Part shown: piece after piece, positions 9,204 through 16,745 of the stretch
How positions within the stretch are numbered: the stretch's first letter is position 1
Layout of the letters: each line of letters starts with the position of its first letter
From: JANXLS01 sp038227045
GTDB lineage: Bacteria; Planctomycetota; SZUA-567; H5-PLA8
Assembly (NCBI GenBank): GCA_038227045.1
Contig: JBBRQD010000014.1
Location: 1 to 64,000 of the forward strand
Reading direction: 5' to 3'
DNA: 64,000 bases
Notes under the pieces: model-generated
Told to the model about the DNA's origin: nothing
What the model saw: the letters and a program-made list of their open reading frames with translations, nothing else
Databases searched by the model: none
Translations under genes and position numbers: made by a program

Positions 9204-9223
9204 CGAGACGGAGGTTGAGTTCC

Positions 9224-10333
9224 ATGAAATTGGTTGTCAAACGCGAACCTTTTACGGCTGCATTGTCGGCGGCTTCGGCCATTGTTCCTATCCGCGGGGT
9301 ACGGCCCAATCTAAAGAACTGTCTGCTGACCGCGGACGCCGATGGCGGCATCGAAATTCAAGCGACGGATATGGAAGTCGGGCTGCGCTACAAGCTCAGA
9401 GCCGAATCCGTCGAGGAACACGTGTCGCTCTGTCTGCCGTGCATCACTATGTCGGGGTTGCTGAAAGAGTGCACCGAAGACATCGTGACACTCGAAACCA
9501 GCGGCGCAAAAGGCATTCTAACTGTAGGACGAGACCGCTTCGAAGTGCTGGGGCAGGAGTCGTCCGACTTCCCCGATGTGCCCAGCATGGGCGAAGGCGC
9601 GGCGCTTTCGGTGCCCGCGGATGAACTGGCAAAGATGATCGACCGCACAGCTTATGCGGCTGCGCGCGAGCAGGGGCGCTATGCGATCAATGGCGTTTAT
9701 TTGCAATGCAAAGATCGAACGCTGGAAGTGGTCGCCACGGACGGACGGCGCCTGGCGTTCTGCAAAAAGAAACTGAAATCGGCCGGAGCGCTCGAAGATG
9801 GCGTGATCGTGCCGGTGAAGATGATGCAGGAAATCCGCAAACTGTGCGATAACGTCGCCGCGGGCGAAGAACTTCAGATCGCATTGCGCGGACGTTCGAT
9901 CATCGTGAGTGGCAGCGCGGTGACGCTTTCCAGTTTGATAGTCGAAGGAATTTTCCCGAAGTATCAACAGGTGATTCCGAAAGACTCGGACAAAGAAATC
10001 ACGATCAAGCGCGAACCGTTGATTAACGCGCTGCGAAAAGCGGTGTTCCTGACCAGCGAAGAGACCAAGACGGTCAGTTTAAGTTTCTCGCCGGGAACGT
10101 GTTTGATAGAAGCCCGTTCGCCGGACAAAGGCCAGGCGGCCGTCACATTGGAAGTTGAATATTCAGGCGATCCGGTGACGATCGGTTTCAATCCGCAATA
10201 TTTCCAGGATGCGCTGAAGGTGCTGGATTCGGAAACGATCCGTCTGGAATTGAAGGATGGAACCAAGCCGGGCGTGCTGCGCGAAGGCCAGGAATTCCTG
10301 TACGTGCTGATGCCTGTCAATCCGAAGGATTGA
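9224..10333 (+). CDS. dnaN: DNA polymerase III sliding clamp (beta subunit)
   Basis: The 369-aa product matches the beta clamp in full length, with three repeated clamp domains. Recognisable pieces are the N-terminal MKLVVKREPFTAALSAAS, the domain-2 signature YAINGVYLQ and VATDGRRLAFCKK, and the C-terminal YVLMPVNPKD. It tethers replicative polymerase to DNA. The start is ATG 9224, nine bases after GGAGG (9210-9214); the frame is open to a TTG at 9215, but that has no room for a Shine-Dalgarno. A DUF721 gene follows 65 bp later, with repeat E between them. Usually dnaA precedes and recF follows dnaN; neither is here. Confidence 0.97.
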   Translation: MKLVVKREPFTAALSAASAIVPIRGVRPNLKNCLLTADADGGIEIQATDMEVGLRYKLRAESVEEHVSLCLPCITMSGLLKECTEDIVTLETSGAKGILTVGRDRFEVLGQESSDFPDVPSMGEGAALSVPADELAKMIDRTAYAAAREQGRYAINGVYLQCKDRTLEVVATDGRRLAFCKKKLKSAGALEDGVIVPVKMMQEIRKLCDNVAAGEELQIALRGRSIIVSGSAVTLSSLIVEGIFPKYQQVIPKDSDKEITIKREPLINALRKAVFLTSEETKTVSLSFSPGTCLIEARSPDKGQAAVTLEVEYSGDPVTIGFNPQYFQDALKVLDSETIRLELKDGTKPGVLREGQEFLYVLMPVNPKD

Positions 10334-10364
10334 GAAAGTGGAAGGGCCGTCTCGACCCTTTCAT
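10334..10364 (+). repeat. Repeat E copy 1, possible dnaN terminator
   Basis: A 31-bp imperfect palindrome beginning one base after the dnaN stop. It starts GAAAGTGGAAGGGCCGTCTC and ends ACCCTTTCAT. It recurs at 36155-36184 and, inverted, at 36216-36246. Its stem (AAGGG/CCCTT) is followed by a T run (TCATTTTTTG), so it could also act as a terminator between dnaN and the DUF721 gene. Confidence 0.7.
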
Positions 10365-10398
10365 TTTTTGATCGCGAAAGGAAAGAGTAGAGGCGGCA

Positions 10399-10695
10399 AT
10401 GGACGATGCCAACCCATTCGGAAACATCTTCAAGCAGATCGAGCGCAAGGTCAAACGCGCCAAAACGCAGATCAAGGGCCGGGCACTGGCGCAACAAGTC
10501 CTCGACGATTATTTCAAAGACAATCCCGGGCGCGTCATGGCGTCCGCCGTCAGGCAGGGCGTCGTGACTCTGGAGGTTACTTCCAGCGCATTGTTTCAGG
10601 AAATCGAAGGATTTCATCGAGAGCCGTTGCTTGGAAAATTGCGCGCGGCGGGAATGCCCGTGCAAGAAGTGCGCGCGAAATTGAAGAGTCATTGA
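10399..10695 (+). CDS. DUF721 protein, DciA-like helicase-loading factor
   Basis: A 98-aa protein of the DUF721/DciA family. A helical N-terminal part is followed by the conserved beta core (GVVTLEVTSSALFQEIEGF) and a C-terminal helix. DciA proteins interact with and help load replicative helicase DnaB in bacteria lacking DnaC. DUF721 genes commonly sit beside dnaA/dnaN/recF/gyrB, so its place 65 bp after dnaN supports the assignment and the origin call. It is shorter than proteobacterial DciA and consists essentially of the minimal domain. Family call is confident; the helicase-loading role is by homology. Confidence 0.82.
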   Translation: MDDANPFGNIFKQIERKVKRAKTQIKGRALAQQVLDDYFKDNPGRVMASAVRQGVVTLEVTSSALFQEIEGFHREPLLGKLRAAGMPVQEVRAKLKSH

Positions 10696-10993
10696 AACTA
10701 AACGTCAGGGGTTAAAGCCGAATTTTCGACATTTAATTACGGGGTGCTGAACGTAAAGCTTAAGGCATAACGGATTGAAGTATCCCATCTCGCAGAAGGC
10801 TTTTTTAAAGTTGGCCGATCGATTGCTCATGAAGCAGTCCAACGTGAAAACAACGGGTTTTCAGGGGGCGGGCATGAGAAATTGACATTACTTGTGTTTT
10901 TTAAATTAATGTTGATTTTAGCGCTAAATATCGAGTAAAGTTACTGCCGACTGATTATGAATCGGCATTCAAAATCAAATGTTAGGGGGAAAC
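10696..10993. promoter_or_regulatory. Intergenic leader with candidate promoter and palindrome
   Basis: No gene is visible in these 298 bp. TTGACA at 10882-10887 is a consensus -35 hexamer followed by AT-rich DNA (ATTAAT 17 bases downstream is only a weak -10). A perfect 12-bp palindrome TTTAGCGCTAAA lies at 10917-10928 and could be an operator. Both precede the secreted-protein gene at 10994, whose Shine-Dalgarno is AGGGGG. Confidence 0.35.
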
Positions 10994-11407
10994 ATGAAAA
11001 GCTTGAATTTCGTAGGGTTTGTGGTGTTGTCGGCGGTTATAGGAGTCTCGTCACAGGCCGCTTGCGGCGGTGGCGGATATTCGCCGAATAAAAATAAAAA
11101 TTCCAACACGACGACGGTCTCGACTGGCTCGACTAACGCCACCCCGTCGTCTTCACAGGTTTCGAGGTACAATAATTCGTCTTCATTTGACGTGAGTTCG
11201 TTCCACAACGTCAGCGGGCAGTTGCATCTCACCGGCGAGCAGGCAACGGGAGTGATCAACGCCATCCAGGAAATTCGCCGCAAACTGGACGAAACAGCGA
11301 CGCCGCCGAAAGACTTCGAACCCAAGAAGGAATTCGAGAAAAAGCTCGCAACGATACTGAATCCTGAACAGTTGAAGACGTATCAAGCCGCGGTGAAACC
11401 GTCGTAA
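10994..11407 (+). CDS. Small secreted Spy/LTxxQ-like protein
   Basis: A 137-aa protein with a signal peptide (MKSLNFVGFVVLSAVIGVSSQA) followed by CGGGG and a Ser/Thr/Asn-rich linker. The helical C-terminal half carries two LTxxQ-like motifs (LTGEQATGVINAIQ and LNPEQLKTYQ), as in Spy/CpxP-type periplasmic proteins. Those bind unfolded proteins or metals in envelope stress. The start is ATG 10994 because AGGGGG lies just before it; an in-frame ATG at 10979 lies upstream of that site. It is 14 bp ahead of the TPR gene and probably cotranscribed. The cysteine after the signal sequence is not a clear lipobox. Confidence 0.6.
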   Translation: MKSLNFVGFVVLSAVIGVSSQAACGGGGYSPNKNKNSNTTTVSTGSTNATPSSSQVSRYNNSSSFDVSSFHNVSGQLHLTGEQATGVINAIQEIRRKLDETATPPKDFEPKKEFEKKLATILNPEQLKTYQAAVKPS

Positions 11408-11421
11408 TCCAAGTCACTCCA

Positions 11422-12279
11422 ATGAAAACAACTCTCGTTCTCCGCGTTCTGGCTGGCACTTTTTTTGGCGTAGCCGTAATTGCAACCACGATTGCGGCGG
11501 ATGTGCCACCGGAAAAGGCGGAGAACACGCTCCGGCAAAAGCTGGAGCAAGCCTCCGCGGCCGAGGCACGCGGCGAGCCCGAATCCGCCCGCGCGATCTA
11601 TGTGCGGGCGACGGAGCAATACCCGGCTTTTGCCGAAGCGTGGGCGGCTCTTGGCGAGCATCTGCGCTTTTACGTTCACGATTCGAACGCAGCGACCGCA
11701 GCGTTCCGAAAAGCGATCGCGGCCGAGCACCAGGATCCTTACGCTGCGGCTTATGCGTGGCGCGGCCTGGGCGAATTGGAAATCAAAGCAGGCCGCGAAG
11801 AGGCGGGAATCGGTTTCTTTAAAAAGAGCCTCGAAGCGTACGCGCTCGCCGACACGCATCGTTCGCTGTGCCATCTCTATTGCCATCAACGAAAATTCAA
11901 GGAAGCCGCTGAACAGGCGCGCTGCGCCGTCGAACTGAACCCCAACGATGCCATCGCGCGCATGCTCTATGCGGCTCAGTTGCAGCGCGCGGGCGATACA
12001 GAACTGGCGCGAAAGGAATACGAAAAAGCGCTTCTGGCCGGCGGCATGGATAGTCACGGAGAATCGAAGGAGCCTGTGCATTGCTGCGTCCTGTACAATG
12101 CGGCTGGATATTTGAGCGTCAGCGGCCAAAACGACGCGGCGTTGAAGATGCTTCAGCGGTTTTTCGAAACCCCGAATCACCGCCATCTCACGCGCGACGA
12201 AGTCGTCACGGACGCCGATTTCGAAAGCCTGAAAGAACTCCCGGCGTTTCGCAAAATGATCGAATTTAATTTCAAGTGA
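11422..12279 (+). CDS. Secreted TPR-repeat protein
   Basis: The 285-aa product has a signal peptide (about residues 1-26) and at least four tetratricopeptide repeats, visible as ARAIYVRATEQYPAFAEAWA, a following unit around AAFRKAIAAEHQDPYAAAY, then FKEAAEQARCAVELNPNDA and ARKEYEKALLAGG. TPRs build protein-binding superhelices, so this is likely a periplasmic scaffold. It follows the Spy-like gene by 14 bp and precedes the hexaheme cytochrome, separated by repeat A. No enzymatic motif is seen. Confidence 0.8.
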   Translation: MKTTLVLRVLAGTFFGVAVIATTIAADVPPEKAENTLRQKLEQASAAEARGEPESARAIYVRATEQYPAFAEAWAALGEHLRFYVHDSNAATAAFRKAIAAEHQDPYAAAYAWRGLGELEIKAGREEAGIGFFKKSLEAYALADTHRSLCHLYCHQRKFKEAAEQARCAVELNPNDAIARMLYAAQLQRAGDTELARKEYEKALLAGGMDSHGESKEPVHCCVLYNAAGYLSVSGQNDAALKMLQRFFETPNHRHLTRDEVVTDADFESLKELPAFRKMIEFNFK

Positions 12280-12420
12280 GCGGCTTCACCGCTTGAGTGA
12301 TTAGTGGCGGTTGCGCCGCTTATGGGTTAGTGGTTAGGGAAAGAAGGCGGCTGCACCGCTTTTGTTTTCACTGTTCACTAGCCTCTATCCCCTATGCGGC
12401 GAAGCCGCCCACTAACCACT
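12280..12420. repeat. Repeat A copy 1, composite palindromic element
   Basis: The gap between the TPR and cytochrome genes is filled by four related GC palindromes: GCGGCTTCACCGC (12280-12292), GGCGGTTGCGCCGC (12306-12319), GGCGGCTGCACCGC (12346-12359) and GCGGCGAAGCCGCC (12396-12409). They are joined by TTAGTGGTTAG-type heads and, inverted, by CCACTAACCACT. The same units occur as a perfect inverted pair at 32143-32256. The element begins one base after the TPR stop codon. It looks like a degenerate, multi-unit REP/BIME-like element. Confidence 0.8.
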
Positions 12421-12456
12421 CGTTCCGAACCACCGGAGTAACAGACAAAAAAAACA

Positions 12457-15090
12457 ATGGCTGTCGCGCGCGTCATAATGATTCTCTGCTTCAGCCTCGC
12501 GATGCACACTGCTGTGCTCCACGCCGGCGAGGCGGAGCCGGAAGTCAAATTCCCGCTGCCCCGTCCCAGCGAAATCGGCACGGAAAAATTCGCCCTGACC
12601 CTGAACCTTTTTCTTCAACAAGGCAAGTACGAAGCCTGGAAACACGATTTGAAACCGCGTTTCACGGGGCCGTATACGGTGCGCGATTCCGGCGAAGTGG
12701 TGAGCCTCGGAATCCATGGCCCTTCGGCGGTTCAAGTCTACTATTCGCCTGAAGTCTGGAAATGGATGAACGAAGGCCGCAAAGGCCCGATTGCAGACGG
12801 CGGCATGATTCTTAAAGTTCTCTTCGCCCGAAATCCCGACGATCCCACGAAACATTCTCCCGAGTTGACAGGCTTCAGCGTGTCGGTGAAGGACAGCAAG
12901 GGTTCGTGGGACGGCTGGTTCTACAGCGACGGCGGGCCGCTGCAAAAACCGGCTGCCGATCACGCGCTAACGTTCTTCGATCCCAACGCCGGCTTTGCGC
13001 TCTCCTGCGTGAACTGCCACTCGACGGCCGACAATCCCGAACTCACCTATTCCAGCCTGCGCAACATCGCCGATGAGCCGATTCAGCACGCCATTTCGAT
13101 TTCACCGGAAGGCTTGAAAAAGAAGCTCGCCACGGCCAACGATATTCACAATCCGCCATTGCTCGAGCACCCGGCCAAAAAGGACGCTCCGATAGTGAAT
13201 TTTCCGTACGCAAATCCCGACATCATGCTCTCGGCGCTGAACGAGCCGATCCCGCTCGTGCTCTCGGCCTTCGATCATCTTCCACAGGGTCCGCGTCCCG
13301 ACGGTCAGCGCCCGTTCGTGACGGCGAGCAATTGCATGACCTGCCACGATGCGGTTCAGTTGTATTCCGCGCTGCCCAACATGGCCATTGAGCAGAAAAA
13401 CAAAAGCGGTGAAAAGGAACTGGTCAATCTCTCGGCATTTTCGGAGTGGCGCTATTCGATGATGGGTTTGTCTGGCCGCGATCCGGTTTTCTTTTCGCAA
13501 CTGGACAGCGAACGCGCGGCTCATCCGAATATCGCCCCGGAGATCGACAACAAATGCCTGAGCTGCCACGCGCCGATGGGCCAGCGCCAATGGAAGCACG
13601 ATTTTGGCGCGGACGCGCTTTTTCCAATGGATGCCGCGCTGGCCGAGCCTGGCAGCAAGCACGAGAAATACGGCGCGCTCGGACGCGACGGCGTCTCCTG
13701 CATGGTCTGCCATCAAATGGTTCCCGAAGGTCTCGGCGCGCCGAACACCTACGGCGGAAATTTCAAACTTCAGGAAAAGCCCAACCAGATCTTCGGGCCG
13801 TACGAAAAGACCACCACGCTGCCTATGGAACAGGCGATCGGCCTGACCCCGAAACACGGCCCGCATCTCGCCGATTCGAAACTGTGCGCGTCCTGCCACA
13901 CCATTGCGCTGCCCGCGCTGGAAGTCGGCCGGAAATACTCCAGCGCCGAATTCGCCGGCCTGGCCGCATCGCTCCCGCCGCGCGGCTTGCACGAGCAGAC
14001 GACGTATCTGGAATGGAAGAACAGCGTTTATTCGACGGAGAATCCCGCGAACAAAGCCACGCAGCGCAGTTGTCAGGACTGCCACATGTCGCGCTCGTAC
14101 AACGGCGATAAACTGAAATTCAAAATCGCCAACATTGAAGACGACACGTTTCCGCCGGTGGATCACCGCGCGAAAGACGACTCGATCAAGATGGAACCGC
14201 ACGACCCTTATTCGCGCCACGCGCTGCATGGGATCAACGTGTTTGCACTGGAGCTGTTCAATCAGAATCCCTGGCTGCTGGGCGTGCCGCGCAAAGACAA
14301 TCTTTTCCCGGCCACGAACGTCAAATCGGGCTTCGACGTGGCGCTCGATTCGGCGAAGCAGATGGCGCGCGAGCAAACGGCCAAAGTGGAAATACTCAGC
14401 GCCAAACGCAATGGCAACCGTCTGATTGCGCAGGTGAAGGTGACGAATCTGACGGGCCACAAGTTTCCCAGCGGCGTCGCGTTCCGCCGCGCCTTCATCG
14501 AATTCAAAGTCCAGGCGGGCGACAAGACAATCTGGGCGTCCGGCCTGACAGACCGCTGGGGCGTGATCGGCACTTACGCGAACGAGAAATTCCTGCCGCT
14601 GAAAACGGAGTTTCTGCCGAGCAACGCCTATCAGCCGCACCATCTGGCGATCAACCGGGAGGACGAGGTGCAGATCTACGAAACGCTGATCGCGGACAGC
14701 AATGGAAATCTGACGACGAGTTTTTTAAGTCTCAAGAACGCGGTCAAGGACAACCGCCTGCTGCCGCGCGGCTGGAAAGCCGACGGCCCGGACTACGACC
14801 TCACGCACCCGCTGGGAATAGGCAACGACAACGACTACCGGGATGGCGAAGGCAAAGACGTAACCACCTATGAAGTGCCCGTCGATATTCCGGCCGGCCA
14901 GGCATTGAACGTCTCGGCAACATTGTATTACCAATCGCTGCCGCCTTATTATTTGCAGCAGCGATTTGAACAGTTCGACAAGCCGGACACGCAGCGGCTC
15001 TATTATTTTGTCACGAGATTGGATCTGAAGAATTCCGGCATTGAAGATTGGAAATTGGTGATCGGGCGCGACAGCAAGAAAGTGGAATGA
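12457..15090 (+). CDS. Secreted hexaheme c-type cytochrome
   Basis: The 877-aa protein has an N-terminal signal peptide (MILCFSLAMHTAVLHA) and six CxxCH heme sites in order: CVNCH, CMTCH, CLSCH, CMVCH, CASCH and CQDCH, all within residues about 185-550. They are spaced in cytochrome c554/nrf-like fashion. A C-terminal beta-sandwich domain follows (VTNLTGHKFPSGVAFRRAF), as seen in several PVC multiheme proteins. It should sit in the periplasm or outer envelope and move electrons; an oxidoreductase activity is possible but not shown. No Shine-Dalgarno precedes ATG 12457, and ATG 12478 is an alternative start at the signal peptide. It ends 17 bp from the convergent XRE gene. Confidence 0.85.
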   Translation: MAVARVIMILCFSLAMHTAVLHAGEAEPEVKFPLPRPSEIGTEKFALTLNLFLQQGKYEAWKHDLKPRFTGPYTVRDSGEVVSLGIHGPSAVQVYYSPEVWKWMNEGRKGPIADGGMILKVLFARNPDDPTKHSPELTGFSVSVKDSKGSWDGWFYSDGGPLQKPAADHALTFFDPNAGFALSCVNCHSTADNPELTYSSLRNIADEPIQHAISISPEGLKKKLATANDIHNPPLLEHPAKKDAPIVNFPYANPDIMLSALNEPIPLVLSAFDHLPQGPRPDGQRPFVTASNCMTCHDAVQLYSALPNMAIEQKNKSGEKELVNLSAFSEWRYSMMGLSGRDPVFFSQLDSERAAHPNIAPEIDNKCLSCHAPMGQRQWKHDFGADALFPMDAALAEPGSKHEKYGALGRDGVSCMVCHQMVPEGLGAPNTYGGNFKLQEKPNQIFGPYEKTTTLPMEQAIGLTPKHGPHLADSKLCASCHTIALPALEVGRKYSSAEFAGLAASLPPRGLHEQTTYLEWKNSVYSTENPANKATQRSCQDCHMSRSYNGDKLKFKIANIEDDTFPPVDHRAKDDSIKMEPHDPYSRHALHGINVFALELFNQNPWLLGVPRKDNLFPATNVKSGFDVALDSAKQMAREQTAKVEILSAKRNGNRLIAQVKVTNLTGHKFPSGVAFRRAFIEFKVQAGDKTIWASGLTDRWGVIGTYANEKFLPLKTEFLPSNAYQPHHLAINREDEVQIYETLIADSNGNLTTSFLSLKNAVKDNRLLPRGWKADGPDYDLTHPLGIGNDNDYRDGEGKDVTTYEVPVDIPAGQALNVSATLYYQSLPPYYLQQRFEQFDKPDTQRLYYFVTRLDLKNSGIEDWKLVIGRDSKKVE

Positions 15091-15107
15091 AATTGGGGTG
15101 CGGCGGC

Positions 15108-16619
15108 TTACGTATGCGCCGCCTGCCCGTTCGCTTCCTGCGCATGCTCCACGGGCGCGGGTGAATCCGGCACAATCCTTCGGGCGAGTTCCAATAGCCG
15201 TTGCGCCATTTTTGGCCGCTTGCCTGCTTCTGCCATGGACACCGCCGCCTGGGTGACGCCCAGTTTCTTCGCCAGTTCGAGCTGCTGCATCTTCAAGGCA
15301 ATGCGCACTTGCTTGAGGCGTTCGCCGGCGCCCGGCGGCCGGCCGCCCGGCTCGAATCCAGGCAGCATCGGGAACGAACGCGGTCCGCGCGCGGCGCTGG
15401 TCCGCGCGATTTCGTCCAGTTCGTCCTGCACCTTTTTCCCCATGGTGTCCGAACCCAGCAGCATGTCGCGCAAGAATTCCGGCGGCTCGACGCGCCATAT
15501 TTCTTCCAGCGGTTCGCCCGGATGCAGCGACTCGTCGGCTTTCAATTCAAGCTGCGCGCGCTGCCGCCGTGCCGGTTTGTCCGGCGCGTCGGCCTGGATC
15601 GCGGCCGCGGCGTATCGATAGCGCTCCGTCTCGAACGAACTGATGTAGCCCTGCTCGACCATGTAGCGCAGCGTGTTTTCGAGCCGGTCGAGGTGTTCGT
15701 AACGCGTGTAATCTTCCTCGACGATGCCAGCCATGCGCAGGAACGAGCGCGCGGTCAAATCGAGCGGATGGCCGCCGTTCATGCGGAATTTAATCGGCAG
15801 GTGCACGCCCAGCGTCAGCGTCAGGCCGTGCGCGCGCGAATTTTCCCGCGCGAGTTTTTGAAGCTGCAGCGTGTACATGTAGCGGATCTGCTCGGTGCCT
15901 TCGACGGCGGCGAGAAAAAGATGCGGATTGAAGCGCAAAAAAATCTTTTCGTTGGTGACGATGCGTTCCTTGAGTTTGTCGCCGTCGGTGACGGTTTCCT
16001 CCCACGCTTCCGCGGAGGCCTCGTCCTGCAGCAGTTTGATCTTCAGCGTAGTGCCGCGCCGCGTGCCGAGACGGATTTCCTGGACGATTGTCAGCGAGCA
16101 GAGCAGCGTGACGATCTCGCGCGCTTCCTTTAAGTGCCGCGCGGTGTGGTAGCCTTTTCCATTGACGCGATTCGAACGCGTGTAGCCCAGAATGTCAAGA
16201 TGGCGGCTGGCATCGAAGACGAATCCGGAATGCACCGAGCCGGTTTCCTGCGCCTGTTCTTCGGCGGCGATCAGCACGCCAAGAAGATGCTTGAGGCCGG
16301 TGGGGCCGAACTGGCGCTTGATCAGCGTGCTCAATTCGCCTTCGCTCCAAAGCGGATCGTTGTCGAAGAGGCTGAGGCTGGTGCGCGCCTGGCTTTCACG
16401 GCCGCTGTAAATAATGTAGGTGCGAATGCGCTGGCTGCGATCGCTGCCGTTTTCGTGCACGGCGTGTTCATTGTCGCTGAGAACCGACGCCAGGTCGGCC
16501 CGGCGCGCAAGGCCCGAAAAGACAGGCATGAGCCCCAGGAACAGCGCCGTCGACGGCAGGCGGAACGTCGCGGCTGGCGGGACGGGGAGGATTTCGGCGT
16601 CGGGCAACGTCAGACTCAT
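15108..16619 (-). CDS. XRE-type HTH protein with replication-initiator-like body
   Basis: The 503-aa protein ends in a canonical XRE helix-turn-helix (residues about 435-485, RLKQVRIALKMQQLELAKKL then GVTQAAVSMAEAGKRPKM). The preceding 350 residues show two apparent winged-helix units: one around RHLDILGYTRSNRVNGKGYH, another around DLTARSFLRMAG with a wing-like ENTLRYMVEQGYISSF. Two tandem winged helices recall plasmid Rep initiators, but I cannot confirm homology. It is a predicted cytoplasmic DNA-binding regulator or initiator about 6 kb from the candidate origin. The start is ATG 16619; the frame extends to a TTG at 16646. Function is unknown. Confidence 0.7.
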   Translation of the reverse strand: MSLTLPDAEILPVPPAATFRLPSTALFLGLMPVFSGLARRADLASVLSDNEHAVHENGSDRSQRIRTYIIYSGRESQARTSLSLFDNDPLWSEGELSTLIKRQFGPTGLKHLLGVLIAAEEQAQETGSVHSGFVFDASRHLDILGYTRSNRVNGKGYHTARHLKEAREIVTLLCSLTIVQEIRLGTRRGTTLKIKLLQDEASAEAWEETVTDGDKLKERIVTNEKIFLRFNPHLFLAAVEGTEQIRYMYTLQLQKLARENSRAHGLTLTLGVHLPIKFRMNGGHPLDLTARSFLRMAGIVEEDYTRYEHLDRLENTLRYMVEQGYISSFETERYRYAAAAIQADAPDKPARRQRAQLELKADESLHPGEPLEEIWRVEPPEFLRDMLLGSDTMGKKVQDELDEIARTSAARGPRSFPMLPGFEPGGRPPGAGERLKQVRIALKMQQLELAKKLGVTQAAVSMAEAGKRPKMAQRLLELARRIVPDSPAPVEHAQEANGQAAHT

Positions 16620-16668
16620 CGCTTCACCGTAAAGTGGCCACTGCAAAAGGGCAAACGCAAAAACGGAA

Positions 16669-16742
16669 TGTAGGACGGACTGCCAGTCCGTCCGGTTTCA
16701 ATTCCTGATCGGAACCCTGGCGGGCTGGCAGCCCATCCTGCA
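16669..16742. repeat. Repeat D copies in inverted pair
   Basis: Two homologous palindromes face each other. The left starts TGTAGGACGGACTGCCAGTC (16669-16693, stem GGACGGACT/AGTCCGTCC). The right is GGGCTGGCAGCCCATCCTGC plus one base (16722-16742), whose complement begins TGCAGGATGGGCTGCCAGCC. They fill the gap between the XRE gene and the stop codon of the next minus-strand gene, which lies three bases away. A further copy overlaps a stop codon at 36126. Confidence 0.75.
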
Positions 16743-16745
16743 AAT

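Larger units (their letters stand above)
8549..9223. other. oriC: Candidate replication origin (oriC) upstream of dnaN
   Basis: This 675-bp gap is the longest convincingly non-coding stretch. It holds three exact TTTTCCACA DnaA boxes: 8852-8860 (minus), 8870-8878 (plus) and 9126-9134 (plus). The first two face each other eight bases apart. AT-rich runs (for example GTTATGAATTTTTAAATAG near 9157) could serve as an unwinding element. It lies directly before dnaN. Most genes leave it in both directions on the strand expected for replication starting here. Short frames inside it (8719-9096 plus, 8736-9068 minus) have no family resemblance. dnaA itself is not in the window, so this is inference from box density and context. 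Confidence 0.55.

Noticed and set aside
12280..12420. Possible CRISPR array from the four similar palindromes
   Set aside because: Unit spacing is irregular, the units are diverged and the spacers are short and related; no cas genes nearby.
13102..14643. 513-codon minus-strand frame opposite the hexaheme cytochrome
   Set aside because: The six CxxCH motifs are on the plus strand; this frame has no domain.
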